Shown one piece after another: positions 1 to 9,333 of a stretch of DNA of 64,000 nt. The notes under the pieces are model-generated. The model searched no databases. It was not told where the DNA came from and was given only the letters and a program-made list of their open reading frames with translations. A program made the position numbers and the translations under genes. The stretch is taken from the NCBI RefSeq assembly GCF_052116585.1, contig NZ_JBQKKT010000006.1:1-64000 (forward strand). Direction: 5' to 3'. This DNA is from Luteococcus sp052116585. Its GTDB lineage: Bacteria; Actinomycetota; Actinomycetes; Propionibacteriales; Propionibacteriaceae. Positions within the stretch are counted from its first letter, which is position 1. Every line of letters starts with the position of its first letter.

Positions 1-286
1 CGCAACGACATGCGGGAAACTGTCACACCCACATGCCAGAATCAAGAACACGAGACCAGCAACGACGCTGAACCGTCAATCCATCAGCCCTCATGAAAGA
101 TCGAGGCTAGTAACCCCCACGGACAGTCCTGTGTTCCCGACGGGAGCCACCAGTTCGCTGGTGGCCAAATGCCCGCCGCCGACCGTACCCGGACGCGACC
201 GGAGGGGCCGGGCACGGCCCGACCCCTCCCCGGTGCCCCGAACCTGGTCTGGATGGGTCACCGCAATCCTGCGTTGGTGGAATGCC
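1..286. other. non-coding stretch downstream of lsr2
   Basis: No convincing gene is seen here. Open frames on the plus strand (from 131 and 169) are arginine/proline-rich shadows without a family resemblance. The stretch holds two stem-loops: an 8-bp stem with a TTCG tetraloop at 146-165 and a larger one at 201-229. Any gene truncated by the window edge in the first 130 bases cannot be recognised. Confidence 0.5.
201..229. terminator. candidate terminator hairpin after lsr2
   Basis: A 7-bp GGAGGGG/CCCCTCC stem continues, after a 2-nt internal loop, into GGGC/GCCC around a 3-nt loop. It lies about 58 bases beyond the lsr2 stop. There is no clear T-run, so intrinsic termination is only plausible. 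Confidence 0.4.
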
Positions 287-604
287 TCAGGAATTGGCCT
301 TCTCGTAGGCTTCCCGAATCTCGGCCGGAACCCGACCCCGAGCGCTCACCTGCATTCCCCGCTCCAGCGCCCAGGCGCGAATGTCATTCGCCGCCGAACC
401 CTTGGGCTTCTTGCCTGCAGAACGACGGCCACCCACGCGGCGGGCATGCCCGGTCCACATGGCCATCTGGTCGCGAAGCTTGCTGGCATTCTCCTCGCTG
501 AGGTCAATCTCATAGCTGACGCCGTCAAGCGCAAAGGAGACGGTCTCAACGGCCTCGGAACCATCAACGTCGTCTTCGAGAACGATGTGCACTCGCTGAG
601 CCAT
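287..604 (-). CDS. lsr2: Lsr2-type nucleoid-associated protein
   Basis: Encodes a 105-aa Lsr2 homologue, the actinobacterial H-NS-like protein that bridges AT-rich DNA and silences horizontally acquired genes. The N-terminal dimerisation half begins MAQRVHIVLEDDVDGSEA, and the C-terminal DNA-binding half contains DIRAWALERG and a SARGRVPAEI segment; family members usually carry an RGR AT-hook there, and RGR is present. Length matches the family (about 110 aa). I chose the ATG at 604 over the ATG at 610 because AAAGGA sits 6 bases upstream of 604 and touches 610. The gene is monocistronic and divergent from the nuoD-like gene. Its presence is relevant to the A+T-richer defence genes in the second integrated element. 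Confidence 0.92.
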   Translation of the reverse strand: MAQRVHIVLEDDVDGSEAVETVSFALDGVSYEIDLSEENASKLRDQMAMWTGHARRVGGRRSAGKKPKGSAANDIRAWALERGMQVSARGRVPAEIREAYEKANS

Positions 605-633
605 CGCCATTCCTTTCGATTGGTTACACGAGG

Positions 634-662
634 AATATAGCCTCGATCCACAATCATGCAAA
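634..662 (-). promoter_or_regulatory. candidate lsr2 promoter
   Basis: On the minus strand TTTGCA (657-662) and TATATT (634-639) are separated by 17 bases, a good fit to a sigma-A-type promoter. The start point would fall about 20 bases upstream of the chosen lsr2 ATG. Prediction from spacing and sequence only. Confidence 0.45.
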
Positions 663-736
663 CTCGAAAGGCAGGCATTTGATCCTGAATTGACTGCAGC
701 ACAATCCACCGGCAATCAGTCGTTCGCTACGATCGA

Positions 737-1924
737 GTGGTGACAGAACTTCTCGACGTGAGCATCGGCACACCGGCCCGGACGTGGACCGATCCATCGA
801 GTACCGATCCATCGGATGCTGGGCAGCGCCACAGAATCCATCTTGACCTTGGCCCAGAGCACCCCTCCCGCGCCGGCATGCTGCTGGCACGCCTGGAATG
901 CGAACAGGGCGGCGTCTCGTCGGCCCGGATCCAGCCCGGCTTCAACCATCGCAGCGCGGAGAAGCTGTTCGAGGTGCGCGACTATCGCCAGGTGCTGATG
1001 TTGGCCGATCGCCATGACTGGCAGTCGCCCTTCACCGGGGAGCTGGGCATCGCCTTGACCTGCGAGCACCTGATGGGTTTGGTGCCTCCGGTTCGAGCCA
1101 CGTGGCTGCGTACCCTGCTGGCCGAGCAGGCCCGCATCGCCAGCCACCTGGCCCACCTGTCCTTCGTGCCCCACCGCCTGGCGGACGACGAGCTGGCCCG
1201 CTCCATCCGCGGCCTGCGGGAACAAGGCCGCCAGCTCGTCCTGCACATCAGCGGCAACCGCGTTCATCCGATGCTCAATCGCCTCGGCGGCCTTTCCGTC
1301 GACGCCACCCGCCACTCAATTGAACGGTTGAGCGACTGGGCACAGGAATGTGCAGATTGCATGGAAACGCTGGCCGCTCGGCTGACCAGCGCCAGCCTCG
1401 GTGCCGGAATTGCCTTCCTTCGCGAGGATCAAATCAATGCCTTCGGCCTGTCCGGCCCCGTGGCACGAGCCAGTGGACTCGAACGAGATCTGCGGATCAT
1501 TTCCCCATACCTCGCCTATGAGGAGCTTTCGGCTGAACTCATGACCACGGATGTCCCGGATTCTCGTTCAGGGGATGCGCTGGCACGATTCCTCCAGCTG
1601 GCACTGGAAATCATCCAGAGTCATGCCATCATCCAGCACTGCGCGGACACTCTCGCCGAGCTTTCCGGCCCGGTCGACACCCCGCTGTCCAAGATCATCA
1701 AACTGCCCGAGTCAGAGGCCTTTCTGTCCATCCAGGCCCCTTGGGGAATGGCGGGCTTCCTCGTCGTCTCCCGAGCCGAGCGGACACCCTGGCGCCTCAA
1801 GCTGCGCACTCCCAGCTTCGCCAATGTCCAGGCGCTGGAGGCAGCCCTGATTGGCTGCCCCACGGACTGTCTGGACATCGCCTTCGCCTCTCTCGGCTGG
1901 ACCGCGGGAGATCTGGACAAGTAG
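737..1924 (+). CDS. orphan NADH-quinone oxidoreductase subunit D-like protein
   Basis: A 395-aa protein related to the Complex I 49-kDa subunit / NiFe-hydrogenase large subunit family. It keeps the N-terminal GPEHPS (about residues 39-44; family GPxHPxxHG), HRSAEKLFEVRDYRQ (about 71-85; family HRGxEKLxE) and the helix with QARIASHLAHL. In Complex I this subunit forms part of the quinone site. The chain is slightly shorter than usual NuoD and several conserved positions are changed (HRS for HRG, for instance), and no other nuo gene is nearby, so a role outside Complex I or a degenerate paralogue is possible. The start is GTG at 737 or the adjacent GTG at 740; a TACGAT -10-like box ends at 733, so the message may be leaderless. 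Confidence 0.75.
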   Translation: MVTELLDVSIGTPARTWTDPSSTDPSDAGQRHRIHLDLGPEHPSRAGMLLARLECEQGGVSSARIQPGFNHRSAEKLFEVRDYRQVLMLADRHDWQSPFTGELGIALTCEHLMGLVPPVRATWLRTLLAEQARIASHLAHLSFVPHRLADDELARSIRGLREQGRQLVLHISGNRVHPMLNRLGGLSVDATRHSIERLSDWAQECADCMETLAARLTSASLGAGIAFLREDQINAFGLSGPVARASGLERDLRIISPYLAYEELSAELMTTDVPDSRSGDALARFLQLALEIIQSHAIIQHCADTLAELSGPVDTPLSKIIKLPESEAFLSIQAPWGMAGFLVVSRAERTPWRLKLRTPSFANVQALEAALIGCPTDCLDIAFASLGWTAGDLDK

Positions 1925-1980
1925 CCGCAGCCCAGCAGCCCCACGAAAGCCCCATCCCAGGGCAGGTCCCCGAATGACAG

Positions 1981-2010
1981 CGATCCGCCACCCCGAAGGG
2001 TGGCGGATCG
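1981..2010. terminator. terminator hairpin
   Basis: A perfect 12-bp stem CGATCCGCCACC / GGTGGCGGATCG with a 6-nt loop lies between the convergent nuoD-like gene and the coiled-coil gene, and could serve both. No T-run follows. Confidence 0.6.
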
Positions 2011-2061
2011 TGTGCTGCTCGGGTTCACGGAGCTGGCCGCTCCGGAGAGCCGGAATCCCTG

Positions 2062-2643
2062 TCAGGCCCGGCGGCGCTCCTGCTGGGTCGGGTAGACCAG
2101 CGGCAGGCCGGTGACGTCGACGCGGTTGGTGCGGGTGGCGACGCCGCGACGAGGAAGGCTCATCACCTGCTGGGCGAGCTCCATCTCGTCGGTGGCCGAG
2201 GCGAGCTCCTTCTCCAAGTCGCTCACGATCTTGTTCAAGGCTGCGATCCGGGTCTGCTTGGCCTCGGCATCCAGGCTGACCGCGGCCACGTCGCTGCGCA
2301 GGCCAGCGATCTCGGCCTTGTGACCGGCAATCTCCGCGCGGTAGGCCTCCTGGCGCTCGTTGAAGCGGGCGATCGCATTCATCATCTCGGTGTGGTGTGC
2401 GGTGGCCGCCACACGGGCCTGGTCACGCAAGGCCTTGACCTCCGCCATGTGCTCGGCGACCATCCGGTCCATCTGCCGCCACGTAAGCAGGACCGACGCG
2501 AAGGCGGTCAGCAGCGCCACGCCGAGACCCACGCGCACCAGCCACACCGGGCCCACGCTGCAGGCGAGGGCGAGAACGGTGCCGACACACAGGATCGCGA
2601 GGGTCGAGGAGCGGGAATTGGACGACTTACGAGCATTGTTCAT
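2062..2643 (-). CDS. membrane-anchored coiled-coil protein, unknown function
   Basis: A 193-aa protein of no family I recognise. Two adjacent hydrophobic segments near the N-terminus (TLAILCVGTVLALAC and VGLGVALLTAFASVLL) are followed by a long, charged, alanine/glutamate-rich region with heptad character to about residue 155 and a short basic tail. This suggests a membrane hairpin with a cytoplasmic coiled coil. The start is ATG at 2643; a GTG at 2652 is in frame, and neither has a strong ribosome site. It is a single gene facing the nuoD-like gene. Confidence 0.65.
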   Translation of the reverse strand: MNNARKSSNSRSSTLAILCVGTVLALACSVGPVWLVRVGLGVALLTAFASVLLTWRQMDRMVAEHMAEVKALRDQARVAATAHHTEMMNAIARFNERQEAYRAEIAGHKAEIAGLRSDVAAVSLDAEAKQTRIAALNKIVSDLEKELASATDEMELAQQVMSLPRRGVATRTNRVDVTGLPLVYPTQQERRRA

Positions 2644-2741
2644 GGCAGCCACGGGGAAAGTTTAGGCGTACCTGCAGGCCCTCCGGCCACCTCGTCCGGC
2701 GAGTCGCACCAAATGGTTGGCATAATTTCAGAATTCTCGAC

Positions 2742-3320
2742 TCAATGGTCGAGTTGCCCCTCGTCAGGAGCCACTGGGCCGGCCTTCCGGGAGCCGGCGT
2801 CCGGGGCACCCGGATCAGGGTCGTCGGGGTCCACGTCATCCCCGGGCACCAGGCAGGCGCGCTCCAGCCGATGGCCCGCCCAGCCGAAGATCGCGCTGGC
2901 CGCGATGGTCCACAGACCCCGCACCACGCGCATCCGCGGCGCCGGGATCTCCCAGCTGCCCAGATTGGCCAACACATAGACCAGGTGACCGCCCGCCATG
3001 ATGGCGCCGGTCATCAACATCGTCTTGCCCAGCACCAGCGCGCGAACCCCCGCCTCCGGGCTGATGTCCGCACGCGTGCGCTCCACCTGACGACGCAGGA
3101 CCTCGGCATAGGCCAGAGCAGCGATCCCCAGCGCACCGAGCACCAGCGGCAGGCTCCAGGGCACCACCGGCACGGCATTGCCCAGGGCCTGGATGGTGCC
3201 GACCACGAACCAGCCGACCACCATGCCAGCCAGCACCGACGTGGTGATCTGGCGATTGGTGGTCGGCTGGAGGTCGCCGGGCTGCGGGTCTTCGGGGCCC
3301 GACGGGAAAGCACTGCTCAC
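2742..3320 (-). CDS. DUF3180 family membrane protein
   Basis: A 192-aa small membrane protein with about four hydrophobic segments (VLAGMVVGWFVVGTI, LPLVLGALGIAALAY, MLMTGAIMAGGHLVYVL, LWTIAASAIFGWAGH) and an acidic aspartate/proline-rich C-terminus. DUF3180 proteins typically follow folK in Actinobacteria, and that is the position here; their function is unknown. The GTG start at 3320 overlaps the folK stop as GTGA, which argues for translational coupling and membership of the folate operon. Confidence 0.8.
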   Translation of the reverse strand: MSSAFPSGPEDPQPGDLQPTTNRQITTSVLAGMVVGWFVVGTIQALGNAVPVVPWSLPLVLGALGIAALAYAEVLRRQVERTRADISPEAGVRALVLGKTMLMTGAIMAGGHLVYVLANLGSWEIPAPRMRVVRGLWTIAASAIFGWAGHRLERACLVPGDDVDPDDPDPGAPDAGSRKAGPVAPDEGQLDH

Positions 3321-3868
3321 GGGAGTTCGACGACCTCGTCGCTCTTGGTGACACCGGAGACGTCGATGGTCTTCACCAGCTCGTCCAGACGGCCGTGGCC
3401 CGCAAGCTCGCCGTCGGGATCGATCTCCAACCACGGCACCACGACGAAGGCGCGCTCGTGGGCGCGCGGGTGCGGCAGCTTGAGCTCGTCGGTGTCCAGG
3501 GTTCGACGGCCGAACATCACCAGGTCGATGTCGATGGTGCGGGGACCGCCAGGGATGTCACGGGTCCTGCCGAGACCGGCCTCGATGGCGTGGGCACGCT
3601 CCAGGAGGATGGTGGGCTCCAGCACCGTCTCGGCAACGAGCACCATGTTCATGAAGTCGGGCTGGTCCTGGACGGCACCCACCGGCTTGGTCACGTAGAC
3701 GCTCGACAGGTCCACCGGAATGAGGTCCGGCGTGTCGGCCAGGGCGCTCACCGCGCTCTGCAGCAGGTCGACGCTGTTGCCCTGGTTGGAGCCCAGGCTG
3801 AAGACGACCTTCGAGATCGGCTTGAGGTTGCCGAGGGTGTCCACGTCGGGGACGAAGGGATTGCTCAT
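3317..3868 (-). CDS. folK: 2-amino-4-hydroxy-6-hydroxymethyldihydropteridine pyrophosphokinase
   Basis: HPPK transfers pyrophosphate from ATP to 6-hydroxymethyl-7,8-dihydropterin, the step before dihydropteroate synthase. The 183-aa chain shows the family FSLGSNQG start (about residue 23), the GRTRDIPGGPRTIDIDLVMF signature with the two metal-binding aspartates (DIDL), and LPHPRAHERAFV. ATG at 3868 is preceded by AGGAG with 6 bases spacing and overlaps the folB stop (ATGA). It is coupled on both sides, to folB upstream and the DUF3180 gene downstream. Confidence 0.96.
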   Translation of the reverse strand: MSNPFVPDVDTLGNLKPISKVVFSLGSNQGNSVDLLQSAVSALADTPDLIPVDLSSVYVTKPVGAVQDQPDFMNMVLVAETVLEPTILLERAHAIEAGLGRTRDIPGGPRTIDIDLVMFGRRTLDTDELKLPHPRAHERAFVVVPWLEIDPDGELAGHGRLDELVKTIDVSGVTKSDEVVELP

Positions 3869-4227
3869 GGTTTGCTCCTGGTGATCGTCACCGAGACATC
3901 GGTGAAGGTGAGGCCCATCGGGGCATCGGGCTTGTGCACACAGACCTCGGCGACTCGAACGAGAGGTTCGGCGAGGCACCGGGCGGCAATCCGCCCGGCC
4001 AGCGTCTCGATCAGGTCCACCGGCTCGCCGGTGATGATCTCGACCACGTCCCGGGAGATCACCGAGTAGTCCACGGTGTCTGCCAGGTCATCGCTGGATG
4101 TCTGCGCATGCAGTCCGAGTCGCAGGTCCACGACGAACTGCTGTCCGTCGCGACGCTCGTCGGGGTAGACCCCATGGAAGCCAACCGCGGCAAGACCCCG
4201 GACACTGATCCAGTCCAGGTCATGCAT
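3865..4227 (-). CDS. folB: dihydroneopterin aldolase
   Basis: A 120-aa FolB, which cleaves 7,8-dihydroneopterin to hydroxymethyldihydropterin and glycolaldehyde. Typical elements are the N-terminal ISVRGLAAVGFHGVYPDER, DTVDYSVI in mid-protein and ETLAGRIA near residue 80; the late KPDAPM segment fits the family KPxAP. Length is standard. GGAGG precedes the ATG at 4227. A 200-bp gap separates it from folP, which is unusual in an otherwise overlapping operon, and that gap contains a five-copy 14-mer repeat. Confidence 0.94.
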   Translation of the reverse strand: MHDLDWISVRGLAAVGFHGVYPDERRDGQQFVVDLRLGLHAQTSSDDLADTVDYSVISRDVVEIITGEPVDLIETLAGRIAARCLAEPLVRVAEVCVHKPDAPMGLTFTDVSVTITRSKP

Positions 4228-4340
4228 CCTGCCTCCAAGGGGATGGGGTTCACGAACACCACCGACACTACCGGAGCCGCATCCCCGAACCCCACACGAT
4301 CCCACGGGAATGGACGAAGCAGCAGCCCTCGTAGCGCCAC

Positions 4341-4409
4341 AAGCCCTTGTGTGCAAGCCCTTGTGTGCAAGCCCCTGTGTGCAAGCCCTGTGTGCAAGCC
4401 CTTGTGTGC
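4341..4409. repeat. tandem 14-mer repeat between folP and folB
   Basis: Five head-to-tail copies of AAGCCCTTGTGTGC (14, 14, 14, 13, 14 nt; the third has CC for CT, the fourth lost one T). It fills the folP-folB intergenic gap and ends 20 bases before the folP stop. No coding role is seen; it is a minisatellite-type array likely to vary in copy number between strains. Confidence 0.9.
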
Positions 4410-4428
4410 AGGACGGCTCCAACCCGCC

Positions 4429-5244
4429 TCAGGCTTCCGGGACCGACTCCGCGAGCTTCTCGTAGACCCTCGTCACGTCGACATTGGCGGCCACCTCGTG
4501 CGTCCTGACGGCCCAGACCCCCTGCTGCGCGCACAAGGCGGTGACCGCCTGGGTGGCGGCATCGCGCTCCAGTGGTGGACGGCCGGACAGCAGGTCGCCC
4601 AGGAAGCGCTTGCGGCTCACGCCCACCAGCTGTCGGTAGCCCAGCTCCTCCACCCGGTCCAGATGCCGCAACAGCTGCCAGTTCTGCTCGACGGTCTTGG
4701 AGAAGCCCAGCCCCACGTCGCTGATGATCCGCTCGGGAGCGATCCCACCGGCGATGCACGCGTCGATGCGCTCGACGAGTTCGGCCAGCACATCGGTCAC
4801 GACATCCTGGTAGGCCGCATTGGTGTCACCGGTGCCCAGATAGCCACGCCAGTGCATGCACACGTAGTCCACGTCCAGTCCGGCGACGGTGCGCACCATG
4901 TCCTGGTCGGCCAGACCACCCGAGACGTCATTGATGATCCGAGCCCCGGCCAGCGCACTCTGACGGGCCACCTCGGCGCGCATCGTGTCGACACTGACCC
5001 ACGCGCCCTCGGCCGCGAGTTCCTCCACGACGGGCAGGACGCGGGCCATCTCCTCCTCAAGGGTGGGCCGAACGGCTCCGGGGCGGGTGGACTCGCCGCC
5101 GATGTCCAACAGGTCGGCGCCCTGGGCCAGCAGTTCCCGTCCGTGGGCGATTGCAGCCTCCGGCGTGTCCCAGTGCCCGCCGTCGCTGAAGGAGTCAGGC
5201 GTGACGTTGACGATCCCCATCACCAGGGTGCGGCGGGGGCTCAT
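4429..5244 (-). CDS. folP: dihydropteroate synthase
   Basis: DHPS joins p-aminobenzoate to hydroxymethyldihydropterin pyrophosphate and is the sulfonamide target. The 271-aa chain begins TLVMGIVNVTPDSFSDGG, carries DIGGESTRPGA (pterin/PABA loops), the VSVDT strand, INDVSGG, and VGVSRKRFLG near the C-terminus. I chose ATG 5244 (MSPRRTLVMG) as the family-like start; an in-frame ATG at 5295 would add 17 residues encoded entirely by the tandem repeat. Translation probably depends on reinitiation through the repeated folE stop/start region upstream. Confidence 0.95.
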   Translation of the reverse strand: MSPRRTLVMGIVNVTPDSFSDGGHWDTPEAAIAHGRELLAQGADLLDIGGESTRPGAVRPTLEEEMARVLPVVEELAAEGAWVSVDTMRAEVARQSALAGARIINDVSGGLADQDMVRTVAGLDVDYVCMHWRGYLGTGDTNAAYQDVVTDVLAELVERIDACIAGGIAPERIISDVGLGFSKTVEQNWQLLRHLDRVEELGYRQLVGVSRKRFLGDLLSGRPPLERDAATQAVTALCAQQGVWAVRTHEVAANVDVTRVYEKLAESVPEA

Positions 5245-5350
5245 CGCTGTCCCCCCATGATGAGGCTCATCGCTGTCCCCCATGATGAGGCTCATCGCTG
5301 TCCCCCATGATGAGGCTCATCGCTGTCCCCCCATGATGAGGCTCATCGCC
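5238..5350. repeat. tandem 25/26-bp repeat at the folE-folP junction
   Basis: Four copies (26, 25, 25, 26 nt) plus an 11-nt partial copy duplicate the end of folE with the beginning of folP. On the minus strand each unit has ATGAGCCTCATC, a G-run of 5 or 6, then ACAGCG leading into the next ATGAGC. Unit-length differences lie in the G-run and shift the reading frame between copies. As a result folE ends at the first ATGA, a 17-codon peptide from 5320 ends at the ATG at 5270, and a 9-codon peptide from 5270 ends at the folP ATG at 5244. Confidence 0.93.
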
Positions 5351-5949
5351 TCGGCCCGGGTCGCGGGCTCCCGCAGGAAACCACGCACGGCGCTCGTCAC
5401 GGTCTTGGCACCCGGCTTGCGGACACCCCGCATCGTCATACACAGGTGCTCGCACTCGATCACCACGATCACTCCCCGGGCGTGCAGGTGCTCGACCACG
5501 GCATCGGCGATCTGGGTGGTGAGGCGCTCCTGCACCTGCGGACGCTTGGCATAGAGGTCCACCAGTCGTGCCAACTTGCTCAGACCAGTGACCCGGCCGT
5601 CCTTGGCCGGGATGTAGCCGACGTGTGCCACTCCGGTGAAGGGCACCAGGTGGTGCTCGCACATGCTCCACAGCTCGATGTCCTTCACCAGGACCATCTC
5701 GTCGTGGCTGACGTCGAAGGTGGTGGCCAACAGGTCTGCCGGGTCCTGCCCCAGCCCCGCGAAGATCTCTGCATAGCTGCGCGCCACTCGGGCAGGCGTC
5801 TCCTGCAGCCCCTCGCGATCCGGGTCCTCGCCGATGGCGAAGAGGATCTCGCGGACGGCGGCCTCGATCCGCGGCTGGTCCACCTGCTCGGTCCGGACCA
5901 CCTGGCCGGTCCTCGCAGATGCGCCGGGGGCGTCTGGTGTCTGGGTCAC
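5317..5949 (-). CDS. folE: GTP cyclohydrolase I
   Basis: Converts GTP to 7,8-dihydroneopterin triphosphate, the first folate step. The 210-aa protein has the zinc site residues SMCEHH (about 96-100) and the later ECEHLCM, plus VAHVGYIP and the KDGRVTGLSKLARL helix. The C-terminus MSLIMGGQR lies in the tandem repeat. The start is GTG at 5949 with AGGA upstream; no better start is visible. A 309-bp gap with a large palindrome separates it from ftsH, so it may have its own promoter. Confidence 0.95.
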   Translation of the reverse strand: MTQTPDAPGASARTGQVVRTEQVDQPRIEAAVREILFAIGEDPDREGLQETPARVARSYAEIFAGLGQDPADLLATTFDVSHDEMVLVKDIELWSMCEHHLVPFTGVAHVGYIPAKDGRVTGLSKLARLVDLYAKRPQVQERLTTQIADAVVEHLHARGVIVVIECEHLCMTMRGVRKPGAKTVTSAVRGFLREPATRAEAMSLIMGGQR

Positions 5950-6258
5950 CCGGACATCCTAGGGCGCGGCAGCTGTGCTCGCTGGTCAGCCAGACGGACC
6001 CGCCGTGCCCCGTCACCCGAGCGACGGTGGTGTCGCCGTCACCGTCGCAGGTGAGGCATCGGGCCCCTCACCGCCAGAAACAGATGCATATGCGGTGACC
6101 AGTGCAGCATGTGCACTGGTCACCGCATATGCATCTGTTTCTGGCGGGGCCGGGCGGCGCCAGGGCCCGGCCCCACCCATATCGCGCCCCCGCCGTCCGT
6201 GAGATGCAGGACAGCGCGCCCCAAACGGGACGCGCTGTTCAGCTTGCTGGCAACGGGC
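5950..6258. other. ftsH-folE intergenic region
   Basis: A 309-bp gap between two genes of the same direction. Its middle is the 75-bp palindrome at 6072-6146; the remainder is G+C-rich with no gene I can support. It should contain the ftsH 3' end signals and possibly a folE promoter, but no convincing -10/-35 pair is seen. Confidence 0.5.
6072..6146. repeat. dispersed palindrome, copy 1
   Basis: A perfect inverted repeat: 35-bp arms around the 5-nt loop GCATG. Arms start CGCCAGAAACAGATGCAT and end CAGTGCA next to the loop; the copy-specific middle is ATGCGGTGAC. It lies 113 bases beyond the ftsH stop and 123 upstream of folE. One of five related copies in the window. Confidence 0.97.
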
Positions 6259-8505
<2,247 letters not shown>

Positions 8506-8645
8506 TGACTACCTGACGATGGGACGACGGAGCATCTGGCACCCTACCAGCGGCGGCCAAGGCTATCCCGGTTCCGGCGGAAGCGATCGGGGTCAAGCGA
8601 CGGTGCCCACCACCTGCCGCAAGTGCAGCCCCGCACCAGCCCGTA

Positions 8646-8716
8646 CAGAAGCAGATGCATTTCGGGGGGTCCAACGCACATGTTGCGTTGGCCCCCCCGA
8701 AATGCATCTGTTTCTG
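8646..8716. repeat. dispersed palindrome, copy 2 (divergent)
   Basis: The most diverged copy. It keeps the outer AGATGCAT core and a 5-nt loop (CATGT), but the interior arm is replaced by TTCGGGGGGTCC and CAACGCA, with matching changes in the other arm. One G.T-type pair and one mismatch remain. It lies 54 bases upstream of the hpt stop-codon coordinate, that is just beyond the hpt 3' end, between hpt and ftsH. Confidence 0.93.
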
Positions 8717-8772
8717 GCGCCAAATGGGCGGCGGCTGTTCGCGCGCCGCGCGGGCAGTCGGCCGGCCCCGTC

Positions 8773-9324
8773 TCAGCTGTAGACGTGCGGGGCCAGCGTC
8801 GCGACGTCGCGCAGGTTGCGGTACTTGCCGGCGTAGTCCAGGCCGTAGCCGACCACGAACTCATTGGGGATGTCGAAGCCCACGTACTTCACGTCCACCG
8901 GTGCTGTCATCGCCTCGGGCTTGCGGAACATGGCAGCCACCTCGATGCTGGCGGGCTCTCGGCTCTTCAGGTTCTGCACCAGGTAGCTGAGGGTCAGGCC
9001 CGTGTCGACGATGTCCTCGACGATCAGGACGTGCTTTCCGCTGATGTCGGTGGTCAGGTCCTTGAGGATGCGCACCACACCGGAGCTCTTGGTGCCGGAG
9101 CCATAGGAGGAGATGGCCATCCAGTCCATGGTGCAGTGGCTGTCCATGGCACGGGACAGGTCGCTCATCACCATGATGGCGCCGTTGAGCACGCCGACGA
9201 GCAGGACGTCGCGGCCCTCGTAGTCGGCGTCGATCTGCTTGGCCATCTCGTTGATTCGCTGCTGCACCTGGTCTTCGGTGAAGAGCACTCGGGTCAGGTC
9301 GTCGGAAATCTGGGCTGCGTCCAC
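8773..9324 (-). CDS. hpt: hypoxanthine phosphoribosyltransferase
   Basis: Salvages hypoxanthine/guanine with PRPP. The 183-aa chain has the PRPP-binding loop VLIVEDIVDTGLT (about 99-111), the flexible-loop SYGSGTKSSG and the C-terminal VGYGLDYAGKYRNL that is characteristic of bacterial HPRTs. GTG start at 9324, nine bases after the tilS stop, so the two genes are almost certainly cotranscribed. Confidence 0.96.
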   Translation of the reverse strand: MDAAQISDDLTRVLFTEDQVQQRINEMAKQIDADYEGRDVLLVGVLNGAIMVMSDLSRAMDSHCTMDWMAISSYGSGTKSSGVVRILKDLTTDISGKHVLIVEDIVDTGLTLSYLVQNLKSREPASIEVAAMFRKPEAMTAPVDVKYVGFDIPNEFVVGYGLDYAGKYRNLRDVATLAPHVYS

Positions 9325-9333
9325 CCGGCCAGC

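Noticed and set aside
131..640. Plus-strand frame opposite lsr2
   Set aside because: Arginine/proline-rich composition, no motif, and fully antisense to a clear Lsr2 gene.
5238..5350. Tandem array as a CRISPR
   Set aside because: Units are contiguous without spacers and derive from folE/folP; the same applies to the 14-mer arrays.
6072..6146. Palindromes as simple rho-independent terminators
   Set aside because: No T-run follows, stems are far longer than needed, and one copy lies between divergent genes.
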